Source: Sphingobium sp. (GTDB taxonomy: Bacteria > Pseudomonadota > Alphaproteobacteria > Sphingomonadales > Sphingomonadaceae). From it: a stretch of DNA of 64,000 nucleotides. The translations under genes were made by a program, and so were the position numbers. The notes beneath the pieces are model-generated. The model did no database searches and had not been told where the DNA came from. It worked only from the letters and a program-made list of their open reading frames with translations. The number at the start of each line of letters is the position of its first letter. The stretch's first letter is position 1. The stretch lies in contig JALCRK010000014.1 in the NCBI GenBank assembly GCA_022652485.1, positions 1 through 64,000 of the forward strand, read 5' to 3'. This document shows positions 56,089 through 64,000 of this stretch, piece after piece.

Positions 56089-57972
56089 ATGAATGATGAG
56101 AGCACCGAGCACGGCCATAGCGAAAGTCTGTCGTCGCTGGCCTTGGGCGCAATCGGTGTCGTCTTCGGCGACATCGGCACGTCACCGCTTTATGCGCTGA
56201 AGGAAAGCTTCATTGGTCACCATCCGCTCGCGGTCGATCCCGCGCATGTCTTCGGTGTGTTGTCGCTCGTTTTCTGGACGATGATGTTGATCGTCACGTG
56301 CAAATATGTGTTCGTCATCTTGCGCGCCGACAATAAGGGCGAGGGCGGAAGCCTTGCGCTGCTGGCGCTGATAGCGCGCAAGCTGGGCGACCATCGCATG
56401 GGTGGCGTCATCGCCATGCTCGGTGTCATTGCCACCGCGCTCTTTTATGGCGACGCGATCATCACGCCTGCCATTTCGGTGCTTTCGGCGGTGGAAGGCC
56501 TGACGGTCGTGAATGAGGGGTTTGCGGACTGGGTGCTGCCCTTGTCGATCGGCATTCTCATCGGCCTGTTCGCGATCCAGTCGCGCGGCACAGCAGCCGT
56601 CGGTAAAATGTTCGGCCCGGTGATGATACTGTATTTCGGGGTGCTGGCGTTGCTCGGGGGCATCAATATCGTCCGCGCGCCCGAGGTGCTGTGGGCGCTC
56701 AGCCCTCATTATGCCTTCGACTTCTTCCTGCTGGACCCGGCCTTGGCCTTCCTCGCGCTGGGCTCGGTCGTGCTGGCCGTGACCGGCGCGGAGGCGCTCT
56801 ACGCTGACATGGGGCATTTCGGCCGCAAGGCGATTATGGTGTCCTGGCTATACATTGCCTTTCCGTGCCTCGTGATCAATTATCTGGGCCAGTCCGCGCT
56901 GCTGCTGACCAGTCCGCACGCGGTCGAAAATCCGTTCTTCTATCTCGCGCCCCAGTGGGCGCGGCTACCCCTTGTCATTCTCGCGACGGTCGCGACTGTC
57001 ATCGCCAGCCAGGCGGTGATTTCCGGCGCGTATTCGGTGTCGCAGCAAGCGGTACAACTCGGCTTTCTGCCACGGCTCAAAATCCTGCACACCAGCGCGA
57101 AGGCGGCAGGCCAGATTTATGTTCCGACCGTAAACTGGGCCTTGCTGGTACTAGTGATCCTGCTGGTCATGGGGTTCCAGACATCCAGCAATCTCGCTGC
57201 CGCATATGGCATAGCCGTCACCGGAACGATGTTCATCACCGCCTGTATGCTGGGCGTGCTCACCTTTGCAGTCTGGAAATGGAACCCGTTGCTCGCGACG
57301 CTGGTGACAGGGGCATTCCTGATCGTTGACGGGCTGTATTTCGCCTCGAATGTCACCAAGATACCGGACGGCGGCTGGTTCCCGCTGCTGGTCGCCGCCA
57401 TTGCCTTCACACTTCTTACGACATGGGCCACGGGGCGCAGGCTGGTGCGCGAACGGCTCAACGAGGATTCTATGCCGTTCGATCTGTTCTTCCAGTCGAT
57501 CGGCGACCGGGTGGTCAGGGTATCGGGAAGCTCGGTGTTTCTCGCCTCGACGATGGAAGGCATCCCGCCCGCGCTGCTCCACAATCTCAAGCATAACCAT
57601 GCGCTGCACGAGCGGGTCGTGATTCTGACGGTGTTCACCGAGGGCATGCCCCATGTTCCGGTCGAGGACCGGCGCAAGGTCGAAAGCCTAGGCCACGGCT
57701 TCTACCGCATCGGCCTGCATTACGGCTTCATGGACGAGGTCGACATCCCCGCCGAGCTGGCGCAGGAGGAGCGCGCCGGCGGGGCGTTCAAGCCGATGGA
57801 CACAAGTTATTTCCTCGCACGCCAGACACTGATCGCGTCAAACAGGCCGGGGATGGCGATCTGGCGTGAAAAGCTGTTCGCCTGGATGGTGCGCAATGCG
57901 CAGAGCGCGATGGAATTTTTCAAGCTGCCCACGAATCGCGTGATCGAGCTCGGGAGTCAGGTGGAAATTTGA
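56089..57972 (+). CDS. kup: KUP-family potassium transporter (627 aa)
   Basis: Low-affinity K+/H+ symporter of the KUP/HAK/KT family. Starts with the signature LGAIGVVFGDIGTSPLYALKESF, then about twelve membrane helices; GDAIITPAISVLSAVEG and TGAEALYADMGHFGR are family-conserved. The C-terminal cytoplasmic domain (from about 480, with YRIGLHYGFMDEVDIP) is complete. Back to back with the kdp operon, separated by about 137 bp, which gathers high- and low-affinity potassium uptake in one locus. Confidence 0.95.
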   Translation: MNDESTEHGHSESLSSLALGAIGVVFGDIGTSPLYALKESFIGHHPLAVDPAHVFGVLSLVFWTMMLIVTCKYVFVILRADNKGEGGSLALLALIARKLGDHRMGGVIAMLGVIATALFYGDAIITPAISVLSAVEGLTVVNEGFADWVLPLSIGILIGLFAIQSRGTAAVGKMFGPVMILYFGVLALLGGINIVRAPEVLWALSPHYAFDFFLLDPALAFLALGSVVLAVTGAEALYADMGHFGRKAIMVSWLYIAFPCLVINYLGQSALLLTSPHAVENPFFYLAPQWARLPLVILATVATVIASQAVISGAYSVSQQAVQLGFLPRLKILHTSAKAAGQIYVPTVNWALLVLVILLVMGFQTSSNLAAAYGIAVTGTMFITACMLGVLTFAVWKWNPLLATLVTGAFLIVDGLYFASNVTKIPDGGWFPLLVAAIAFTLLTTWATGRRLVRERLNEDSMPFDLFFQSIGDRVVRVSGSSVFLASTMEGIPPALLHNLKHNHALHERVVILTVFTEGMPHVPVEDRRKVESLGHGFYRIGLHYGFMDEVDIPAELAQEERAGGAFKPMDTSYFLARQTLIASNRPGMAIWREKLFAWMVRNAQSAMEFFKLPTNRVIELGSQVEI

Positions 57973-58131
57973 GTGCTCAACGGCGAATGGATCCTCAAGG
58001 CCGACCGATCGTTAAGACCTTCAGCTGCAAAGGGACATGCCGTTATCGCTATTGCGAGACACGGAAGCACATTGTGCGTGCGGACATGGTTCCAACCACC
58101 CGTTTTCCGATGCCGTCACGCGACACCCATA

Positions 58132-59003
58132 TTATCGACCAACTTCACCAGCCGCCTGGAGACGGGAATGCACTTCGCCGTCTTTCAGGGCTCCTGCTGC
58201 GAATTCGAGACGTCCTTCGCTCTGCAATGCGTCAAGCCGTTCCGCAACCGAAGGCGCAAGTCGATGGCGATGAACATCCCAATAGGGCCGCAAATGGCGC
58301 AGGAAGCGCTTTTGCCCTTCGGCGCCAAATCTTGCGTATGGGGCCGCAGCTCATCCACGGCCGCATGCCAGCCGACATCACGCGCGCGGCGGCGCACATG
58401 ATGGACAAGCCATGACCCGTCTTTGGATGGGCGCTCCTGTCTCTCTACCATCGGCCCGACGGGCAGATGCCGCTGCGGTGCAAGACCGCGGCGCGACAGC
58501 GCAATAATGCGTCCCTTGAAACCGGATGCATCCAGCGAGAGGGCCATATCTACACTCGTCAGCCCGGTGCCGATAAGCAATACTTCGTCATCATCTGTGA
58601 GGCCATCGGCCACATCTGTTTGCCAGGGGTCAGGAGAAAAGAGTTCCGGCCCCAGGCTTTCAAAAGCACGAAGACCTGCTGGCGGCAGATTGCCCTGCGC
58701 CAGGACCAGCGCGTCACACTCGACACTCGAGCCATTATCCAGCTCAACTGTCATGCGAGATCCGGCCTGGTGCATGTTGACGGCTTCCCCTGAGATCGTC
58801 GTCAAGCGCCCGGCTGACTCGGCGCAGGCTCTTTCCAGCATCTCTTGAAGATACTGCCCATAGACGGCACGGGGCACGAAGCGATTGCTCTCCTCTCCGA
58901 GATCGCCTCCCAGCCAACGGAGGAAATGATCGGGCTGGTCGGAAAGGGCGCTCATGTTGGATGCGCGTACATTGAGCAGATGTTCCGGTCGGGCGCTGCC
59001 ATA
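58132..59003 (-). pseudogene. FAD/NAD(P)-binding oxidoreductase remnant, 5' truncated and frameshifted
   Basis: Relic of an FAD/NAD(P)-dependent protein of the HpnW/NAD_binding_9 type. The family sequence can be followed from [11 protein letters not shown] (59003) through [14 protein letters not shown] and VLLIGTGLTSVDMALSLD to AAVDELRPHTQD near 58330. There it changes frame: the continuation (FLRHLRPYWDVHRHRLAPSV and ERLDALQSEGRL) is in the next frame and meets a stop at 58132-58134. The first 80-100 residues with the FAD dinucleotide motif are missing because the gene is cut at about 59003, where a cysteine synthase remnant begins on the other strand. Confidence 0.8.
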
Positions 59004-59675
59004 AAGGGCTACAAGCTCATCCTGGTGATGCCCGAAAGCATGAGCATCGAACGGCGCCGGCTGATGCTGGCCTATGGCGCGACTTTTGATCTAACCCCGC
59101 GTGAGAAAGGCATGAAGGGCTCGATCGAGCGCGCGCTGGAGCTGGTCGAGCAGACGCCGGACAGCTGGATGCCGCAGCAGTTCGAGAATCCCGCCAACAT
59201 TTCCGTTCATGCCCGCACAACCGCGCAGGAGATTCTTGCCGATTTTGCTGATACACCGATTGACGTGCTGATTACGGGTGTGGGCACCGGCGGCCATATA
59301 ACCGGTACGGCGCAGGTGCTGAAACAGGCATGGCCGGGGCTTAAGGTATATGCTGTGGAGCCGACATTATCTCCGGTCATCTCGGGTGGCGCACCCGGCC
59401 CGCACCCGATCCAGGGCATTGGCGCGGGCTTTGTGCCCGCCAATCTCCATACCCAATTGCTAGATGGCGTCATCCAGGTCGATCCGGCCGATGCCAAGGA
59501 CTATGCACGCCGCGCCGCGCGCGAGGAAGGGCTACTGGTCGGAATATCCTCGGGCGCTACATTAGCGGCGATCGCACAGAGGCTGGGAGACCTGCTTCCT
59601 AACACACGTGTCCTGGGTTTCAATTACGACACCGGCGAGCGCTATCTTTCCGTACCGGATTTCCTCCCGGAGTAA
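59001..59675 (+). pseudogene. cysK: Cysteine synthase remnant lacking its N-terminus
   Basis: C-terminal two thirds of an O-acetylserine sulfhydrylase-type enzyme: [51 protein letters not shown] and the end [16 protein letters not shown] are all typical. The PLP lysine and the asparagine loop, which lie in the first 75 residues of CysK, are absent. The open frame begins at 58845, but its first 52 codons are antisense to the FAD gene remnant and show no kinship to CysK. It cannot be an active synthase. Confidence 0.82.
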
Positions 59676-59806
59676 GTAGGTTGGTCTACGTTGTCCGGCA
59701 TGCGCCTACACGTGTTGGAACGGATCGCTCAATAGCCGACGTTCTTGGCGTCTTCGGCGCCATCTAAAACCTTCCCTTCGTTCATCCCGCTCGCTATTGC
59801 CGTACG

Positions 59807-60007
59807 ATGGGTATTGTCGCAACGATCATGAACACGAAAACCGGCCAGCCACTTCAAAAAATGACGTTCGGTCGGATGCCAAAACCGTGGGCCAGTTTCA
59901 ATCTGGCCAGTGGTGAACTTGTCACGGCCGAGCGGGTCAGCGTTGGCAAGCCTGCGCCGGGCAAGTTCTCCGTTCCGGTAGAAATCTGGGTTTCGCCGAA
60001 GGACTGA
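59807..60007 (+). CDS. Small unknown protein (66 aa)
   Basis: No family recognised. Reads MGIVATIMNTKTGQPLQKM, then PWASFNLASGELVTAERVSV and a beta-rich end VPVEIWVSPKD. Composition is protein-like, but no Shine-Dalgarno sequence precedes either the first Met or the one at residue 8. It lies in the accessory stretch behind the cysK remnant and before the DUF4440 gene. Confidence 0.4.
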   Translation: MGIVATIMNTKTGQPLQKMTFGRMPKPWASFNLASGELVTAERVSVGKPAPGKFSVPVEIWVSPKD

Positions 60008-60044
60008 TGGTCACCGCATTGCCAGCACTGTCCCGAATGGCGCC

Positions 60045-60437
60045 ATGGTGACGGCCTCTGCCGACCTCGCTATCCGTTTACGCCGCGCCGCTTTCAACCG
60101 AGCGCTGGCCGAGGCCGATTTGGGCGCGATAGGTCCCATTCTCGCTCCCACCGCGATTCTGGTTGCGGGGACCGACAGTGCGATCCTTTCAGGGCGCAAG
60201 GCCCAGCTCGCGGCATGGAAGTGTGAATTCGCCACCGCCGAGCGGACTGTGTACACGCGAACGCCCGATACTATCCAAGTCTCGACCGTAGCACCGGTGG
60301 CCCTCGAACAGGGACGCTGGCAAGGGGTTGCCGCAGCGGGCGCCCTCCCGCTCGCCAGTGGCATCTACACCGCCAAATGGCGCAAGTCGGGCGTGGATTG
60401 GGTAATCGAGGCCGAGATATACCTAACCCTTGCCTGA
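60045..60437 (+). CDS. DUF4440/SnoaL-like protein (130 aa)
   Basis: Cystatin/NTF2-like small domain of the DUF4440 group. The expected pattern is there: N-terminal helix FNRALAEADLGAIGPILAPTAILV, a central hydrophobic strand region and the closing IYTAKWRKSGVDWVIEAEIYL. Such proteins bind small hydrophobic ligands or are orphan enzymes; no catalytic residues can be assigned. Starts 37 bp after the 66-aa gene. Confidence 0.7.
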   Translation: MVTASADLAIRLRRAAFNRALAEADLGAIGPILAPTAILVAGTDSAILSGRKAQLAAWKCEFATAERTVYTRTPDTIQVSTVAPVALEQGRWQGVAAAGALPLASGIYTAKWRKSGVDWVIEAEIYLTLA

Positions 60438-60487
60438 TGCGCAGCGGGGCGGCAGGAATTTTGTATTGTGCGCGGGGCATTGGGGCA

Positions 60488-60682
60488 ATGAAACGGACAA
60501 GGTTAAGCATCTGCACCAAGAAAGCGCGCTTCGCGACCGAGCGCGACGCACACGAGCTAGCGGCCCGCGCCGCTGTTCCGCTGCGCGTGTATCGTTGCGA
60601 CCGTTGCCGACGGTTTCATCTCACCAGTCGCACCAAGGGCAAGCGCATACCCCGCACGCAGAGCATCGACGCAGCGACATAG
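60488..60682 (+). CDS. Small Cys/Arg-rich protein (64 aa)
   Basis: Short basic protein with three Cys: SICTKKARFAT near the start and YRCDRCRRFHLTSR in the middle, which looks like half of a zinc ribbon and suggests nucleic-acid binding. ATG 60488 opens MKRTRLSICTKK; the upstream open frame is less protein-like. It converges with the GreA/GreB-like gene without a gap (60682 and 60683). Confidence 0.6.
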   Translation: MKRTRLSICTKKARFATERDAHELAARAAVPLRVYRCDRCRRFHLTSRTKGKRIPRTQSIDAAT

Positions 60683-61150
60683 TCACCCTCTTAAGACGTG
60701 TATAGCGAGCACTTCGATCGCATCGGGTGCGCCTGCGAAGTCCAGTACGTCTCCGACCACCGCATTCATCATCGCCCGGCAAAGCGGTGCGGAAAAGGCC
60801 AGTATACCGGAGGTCGGATCGGCCTCGTCATCGCCGACGATGGTGAGGGATCGGTTGCGGCCCTTGAACCGGAAATCGACCGTGCATCCGAAGGCGACGA
60901 TGGTGCCATCGGGCACCGGCACCACCTGCGCGGTAGTCTGCCGCGTGCGCCAATAACGTAACTGACGGCGTGCGGCAGTGATTTCCGTTTCCTCGGCTAG
61001 CTGCAACACCAATGCCTCCAGTTCGGCCACCTTGAGGCGGATTTGGGTAAGTCCGTTGGCGGTGACAAGATTGGGGCCGGGCGGGATCGGCAGCTCGAAC
61101 TTGGGCTCCAGATGCTCCTCGTCGCTCTCGCGGCGAAAGGCTACGCTCAA
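60683..61150 (-). CDS. GreA/GreB-like transcription factor (155 aa)
   Basis: Contains a GreA/GreB C-terminal FKBP-like domain (TIVAFGCTVDFRFKGRNRSL, VGDDEADPTSGILAFSAPLCRAM, VGDVLDFAG) and an N-terminal coiled coil (LKVAELEALVLQLAEETE), so it should insert into the secondary channel of RNA polymerase like Gre factors or bind it like Rnk. The FELPIPPGPNLVTANGL segment before the coiled coil is typical of one alphaproteobacterial subgroup. The TTG start at 61150 has GGAG 7 nt ahead and overlaps the Hsp70 stop (TTGA), so the two proteins are made together. Confidence 0.8.
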   Translation of the reverse strand: MSVAFRRESDEEHLEPKFELPIPPGPNLVTANGLTQIRLKVAELEALVLQLAEETEITAARRQLRYWRTRQTTAQVVPVPDGTIVAFGCTVDFRFKGRNRSLTIVGDDEADPTSGILAFSAPLCRAMMNAVVGDVLDFAGAPDAIEVLAIHVLRG

Positions 61151-62481
61151 GGCTGGTCTCCATCCGGCAGGGTGTCTGGTGCCAGCCATTCATGCACATT
61201 GGGATCTTCCCCGATCAATGCCAGGCCATGAGCAATGGAGGTCAGCTCATCGCCGCTGGCGATACAGTCCGGTGCGAAGCGCTGTTCGAACAGTCGACGC
61301 ACCGCCGGTATCAGCGACGAACCCCCGGTCAGGAAGACATGATCGATCTGATCTGGGCGCAGCCCAGCGTTCTTCAGCGCCCCATCTACTGTGCCAGCAA
61401 TGCGATGCAGATCGGGTTCGATCCATCGTTCGAAATCCTCGCGACTGACATCGGCATCGATGGTCAGGTCCGGACCTTCGAAGTGGAAATGGCCGCTGCT
61501 TTCGTTGGACAGCGCACGCTTGAGGCTGCCCACCGTCTCGTACAGGGCATAGCCCAGCTCATGGTCTACTACGGCGATCATGCGGGCGATGGCAGCGGGG
61601 TCGGTCGCGTCACGGCGCAGACGTTCGAGTTGCTCCAGCGTGCGCCGATTGCGCATGAGTGCGAGGCGCGACCAGTCGCCGAAATCGGAGAAATACCCGG
61701 CCGGGATCTCCAGTATCTTGTCGAAAGACCGATAAGTGCCGCCTTTGCCCAGTAACGGCAACACCAGATGCTCCATAATGCGATAATCGAACCTGTCGCC
61801 AGCAATACCGATGCCCGCTGCGCCCATTGGAATGCAACGCCGTGCGGCGCCCGGCGCTTCAACCCGGACGATGGAAAAATCGCTGGTTCCGCCGCCGAAG
61901 TCCGCCACCAGCAGTGTCGCGGGCTCTGTCAGGCGCGCGGCAAAGCTGTAAGCCGCGCCCAATGGCTCGTAAACATAATGGACAGGGCGGCCCAGCGCGC
62001 TGAACATCGCATCATAGCGGGCTCGCGCCAGCGCTGGATCGGGGCGTGCGCCGACATAGCGCACTGGTCGGCCCACTATGATGCGCTCGGGGAGATCAGC
62101 CATCCCATCTCCCGCATGCGACCGCAGATGTGTCAGGAAAATCTGTCCCAGTTCCTCGAAGCGCAGGCGCTTGTCGAACAGGGTGGCGTGCTCGAAGCCG
62201 GGGTTGGCTGCGACCGACTTGAACGATTGCAGGAAGCGGGATCCTTGTGGGAAATCGAGAAATTCCGCGATGGCCCAAGGGCCTGCTTCATGGGCCAGCC
62301 CGCCACGTGCTCCGTCCTTTTGCCAGAAGCACAAAGCAGAGCGAAAAACCGCACTGGCGCCATTGGGGGCCGCAAAGCTAATCAGATCCGCATGCCCCTC
62401 GCTGTCGGACTGTGCGACAACCGAATTAGTCGTGCCAAAATCTATCCCCACAGCACGCGCTGTGGGAAGGCTATGAGACAT
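61147..62481 (-). CDS. Short Hsp70-family chaperone, YegD-like (444 aa)
   Basis: Actin-fold ATPase of the Hsp70 family. Phosphate-1 motif GIDFGTTNSVVAQ, phosphate-2 region LLVADFGGGTSDFSIV, adenosine motif VFLTGGSSLIPAVRRLFEQRF. The protein stops about where the nucleotide-binding domain ends, without the substrate-binding domain of DnaK, as in YegD. The downstream GreA/GreB-like gene overlaps it by 4 bp, a link that hints at a role in stress-related transcription (inference). Confidence 0.88.
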   Translation of the reverse strand: MSHSLPTARAVGIDFGTTNSVVAQSDSEGHADLISFAAPNGASAVFRSALCFWQKDGARGGLAHEAGPWAIAEFLDFPQGSRFLQSFKSVAANPGFEHATLFDKRLRFEELGQIFLTHLRSHAGDGMADLPERIIVGRPVRYVGARPDPALARARYDAMFSALGRPVHYVYEPLGAAYSFAARLTEPATLLVADFGGGTSDFSIVRVEAPGAARRCIPMGAAGIGIAGDRFDYRIMEHLVLPLLGKGGTYRSFDKILEIPAGYFSDFGDWSRLALMRNRRTLEQLERLRRDATDPAAIARMIAVVDHELGYALYETVGSLKRALSNESSGHFHFEGPDLTIDADVSREDFERWIEPDLHRIAGTVDGALKNAGLRPDQIDHVFLTGGSSLIPAVRRLFEQRFAPDCIASGDELTSIAHGLALIGEDPNVHEWLAPDTLPDGDQP

Positions 62482-62608
62482 TTGGGCAGCCCTCTTGTTT
62501 AAATGAAGTGACGACGCCTATTACCGTGTGGTGAGGGTCGCAGAGCATCCTCATTTTGCAATTATTGCGATTAGCAAAATTACAGATGAGTCCGCGAACA
62601 AGCCGCCC

Positions 62609-62818
62609 TTACTTCGTTGCGAACTGCCCGGCTTCAGCCTTGAAATGATCGCGCGCGTGAGTTCTGGCGGCGGTTGCGGTTTTGAACAGATCGTCCTGCA
62701 TTGTGGACGTCACAATCGGATAGCCCTGCGAATTGTAGCGGACGTCGCGCACCGTCAGTCGGAAATTTCCATCCTCGTCCTTATTGATCAAAAAGGGTTG
62801 AATTTTCTCACGAGACAT
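62609..62818 (-). CDS. Small unknown protein coupled to the spermidine-synthase-like gene (69 aa)
   Basis: No family recognised. Begins MSREKIQPFLINKDEDGNF, then RLTVRDVRYNSQGYPIVTST and a helical KTATAARTHARDHFKAE. AAGGAG lies 8 nt ahead of the ATG 62818. The gene overlaps the end of the spermidine-synthase-like gene by 11 bp in another frame. Function unknown. Confidence 0.7.
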   Translation of the reverse strand: MSREKIQPFLINKDEDGNFRLTVRDVRYNSQGYPIVTSTMQDDLFKTATAARTHARDHFKAEAGQFATK

Positions 62819-63548
62819 TATGCGTACTCCTTGTTGGTCGTTGGCTGGGAAATCGACGTGCGTCCAAAGATGCGCCGCGTGATTTCGTCGCAAACCAGAT
62901 TACATGTTTGGCGCCTTTGCCGTTACCACGTGCCCGAACGGCTACTTCATCGACCGCGAAACCGACGTTTTTCAATCGACGGGCGAACGCGTCGTCTTTG
63001 CCGGCGGACCAGATTGCAAGGACGCCGCCCGGCCTCAGCGCAGCTTGCGCCGCTTTTAGGCCCTGTTGGGAATAGAGCTGGTTGTTGGCCTCACGTACCA
63101 GACCGTCAGGTCCATTGTCCACGTCGAGCAGTATGGCGTCGAACGAAGCGGGACGGGATCGGATCACCTCAACGACATCGTCAGCGACTATATGAACGCG
63201 CGGATCGTCGAGACACCCCGCAGCTACATCCTGCATGGGGCCATGCGCCCAGTCGATAATCTCAGGCACCAGTTCTGCCACAGTGATGTGCGCGTTGGAC
63301 GGGAGCGCCGCCAAAGCCGCACGCAGAGTAAAGCCCATGCCATAACCGCCGATCAGCAGGCGTGTGTCGGCCCGGCCAGCAATCCGCGCGCAGCTCATGG
63401 TGGCCAGTGCTTCTTCCGAGCCGCGCATGCGGGTGTTCATAAGCTCGTTGCGGCCGATCATGATGACGAAATCGCCGCCATGCCTGATAAGACGCAATTG
63501 TTCGCCACCGGGGATTTCGGCGGTCCCAAGGAGTTTCCGCGGAATCAT
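62808..63548 (-). CDS. Spermidine-synthase-like methyltransferase-fold protein (246 aa)
   Basis: Rossmann-fold protein of the spermidine/spermine synthase superfamily: LLIGGYGMGFTLRAAL for the nucleotide-binding loop, VAELVPEIIDWA, HIVADDVVEVIRSRP and ILLDVDNGPDG with the Asp expected in the active site. The N-terminal beta-hairpin domain of true SpeE is short here, and the last 20 residues are basic and low in complexity. A polyamine or related aminopropyl transfer is likely but not certain. Overlaps the 69-aa gene by 11 bp. Confidence 0.75.
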   Translation of the reverse strand: MIPRKLLGTAEIPGGEQLRLIRHGGDFVIMIGRNELMNTRMRGSEEALATMSCARIAGRADTRLLIGGYGMGFTLRAALAALPSNAHITVAELVPEIIDWAHGPMQDVAAGCLDDPRVHIVADDVVEVIRSRPASFDAILLDVDNGPDGLVREANNQLYSQQGLKAAQAALRPGGVLAIWSAGKDDAFARRLKNVGFAVDEVAVRARGNGKGAKHVIWFATKSRGASLDARRFPSQRPTRSTHNVS

Positions 63549-63572
63549 GGACGTGTTTGCATTCGAGCCAGC

Positions 63573-63899
63573 TCAGCCCTTGCGGCGTTTGCGGGCGGCA
63601 TAGCGTGCATCACGCGCTGCCTTGAGTTCGCTTTCGGTCAGCACTTTTTCTGTTGCCGCCGCATTTGCGGCCTCGCGCTCACGTACCGCTTTGGTTTCCG
63701 CAGCGGCCTGACGCGCAAGGAGGGTTGCCGCTCGCTTTTCCTGTGCTGCGGCATCCTTGGCGGCCTGCGTGGCCACCCGCCGTTCGATTTCTTCCGGGCT
63801 TAATGCGGGACGAGCACGCAGTTTCTCGAGCGCGCTGTTACGCGCCCGAGCTGCGGCGGCTGTGCGTTCCTGAAAGCCAGGTTCCCTGTAACCACGCAT
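63573..63899 (-). CDS. DUF6481 family helical protein (108 aa)
   Basis: Almost wholly helical, Ala/Arg/Glu/Lys-rich protein beginning MRGYREPGFQERTAAAARAR, with a basic C-terminus (YAARKRRKG). This is the pattern of DUF6481, small proteins of sphingomonads and relatives without known function, perhaps nucleic-acid binding. It starts 14 bp behind the cold-shock gene on the same strand, so it is probably cold-shock co-expressed. Confidence 0.75.
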   Translation of the reverse strand: MRGYREPGFQERTAAAARARNSALEKLRARPALSPEEIERRVATQAAKDAAAQEKRAATLLARQAAAETKAVREREAANAAATEKVLTESELKAARDARYAARKRRKG

Positions 63900-63913
63900 G
63901 GGGAAACCTCTCC

Positions 63914-64000
63914 TCAGGCTGCCTGCAGGTTAACCGCAGACGTCTTGCCACGACGATCAGTTTCCAGTTCGTAGGAAATGCGCTGATCCTGAACCAGAGT
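63914..64000 (-). CDS. Cold-shock domain protein, C-terminal end only (28 aa in window)
   Basis: The frame open at the window edge reads LVQDQRISYELETDRRGKTS and then AVNLQAA, the last strand and end of a CspA-type cold-shock domain that binds single-stranded RNA or DNA. The start lies beyond position 64000. It precedes the DUF6481 gene by 14 bp. Confidence 0.75.
   Translation of the reverse strand, partial: TLVQDQRISYELETDRRGKTSAVNLQAA

Overview
The window is about 86% core chromosome of a high-GC alphaproteobacterium plus an AT-richer integrated element at its left end. The encoded proteins (DUF983, YjgN plus M48 peptidase, ImuA-ImuB-DnaE2 behind a GTTC-N7-GTTC LexA box, DUF6481, cold-shock protein) and a REP-like repeat of the type common in Sphingomonadales point to Sphingomonadaceae. 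No rRNA, tRNA or CRISPR array was seen, so genus cannot be fixed.

Region 1 (1 to about 9.2 kb) is the right part of an integrative element: primase/helicase, AlpA-like regulator, a membrane coiled-coil gene cut in two by a complete IS630-family insertion, an XRE-ImmA/IrrE regulator-protease paired with an unknown 212-aa protein under a nested palindrome, two or three small proteins (one interrupted by an in-frame TGA), and a tyrosine integrase translationally coupled to a 126-aa partner. The left end lies outside the window.

Region 2 (9.2 to 24.3 kb) is housekeeping: DUF983, pabB-pabC (folate), aspartate aminotransferase, a LigB-type dioxygenase, thrS-infC (infC seems to start at AUA), yjgN-M48 peptidase, an alpha/beta hydrolase, ilvE, rluE-type pseudouridine synthase and glpD-glpK.

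Region 3 (24.3 to 41 kb) holds the SOS mutagenesis cassette imuA-imuB-dnaE2, a DUF2339-DUF3999 envelope pair (the DUF2339 gene is frameshifted at a GC dinucleotide tract), TerC, a zinc-ribbon protein, a Bax-inhibitor-1 protein, a DUF465 protein, an OxyR-like LysR regulator divergent from an acyl-CoA dehydrogenase, a two-hairpin intergenic repeat and prpE.

Region 4 (41.4 to 48 kb) has a tightly coupled five-gene glycan or glycolipid operon (DUF2334 deacetylase, glycosyltransferase, LPG-synthase-like membrane protein, DUF2141, glycosyltransferase) and a nucleoside phosphorylase-apt purine salvage pair.

Region 5 (47.8 to 58 kb) is a potassium island: kdpFABCDE with two extra small membrane proteins in front, back to back with kup.

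Region 6 (58 to 64 kb) carries a scar where an FAD oxidoreductase gene and a cysteine synthase gene have been joined and both destroyed, then small accessory genes, a short Hsp70 coupled to a GreA/GreB-like factor, a spermidine-synthase-like enzyme coupled to a 69-aa protein, and a DUF6481 gene behind a cold-shock gene that runs off the window.
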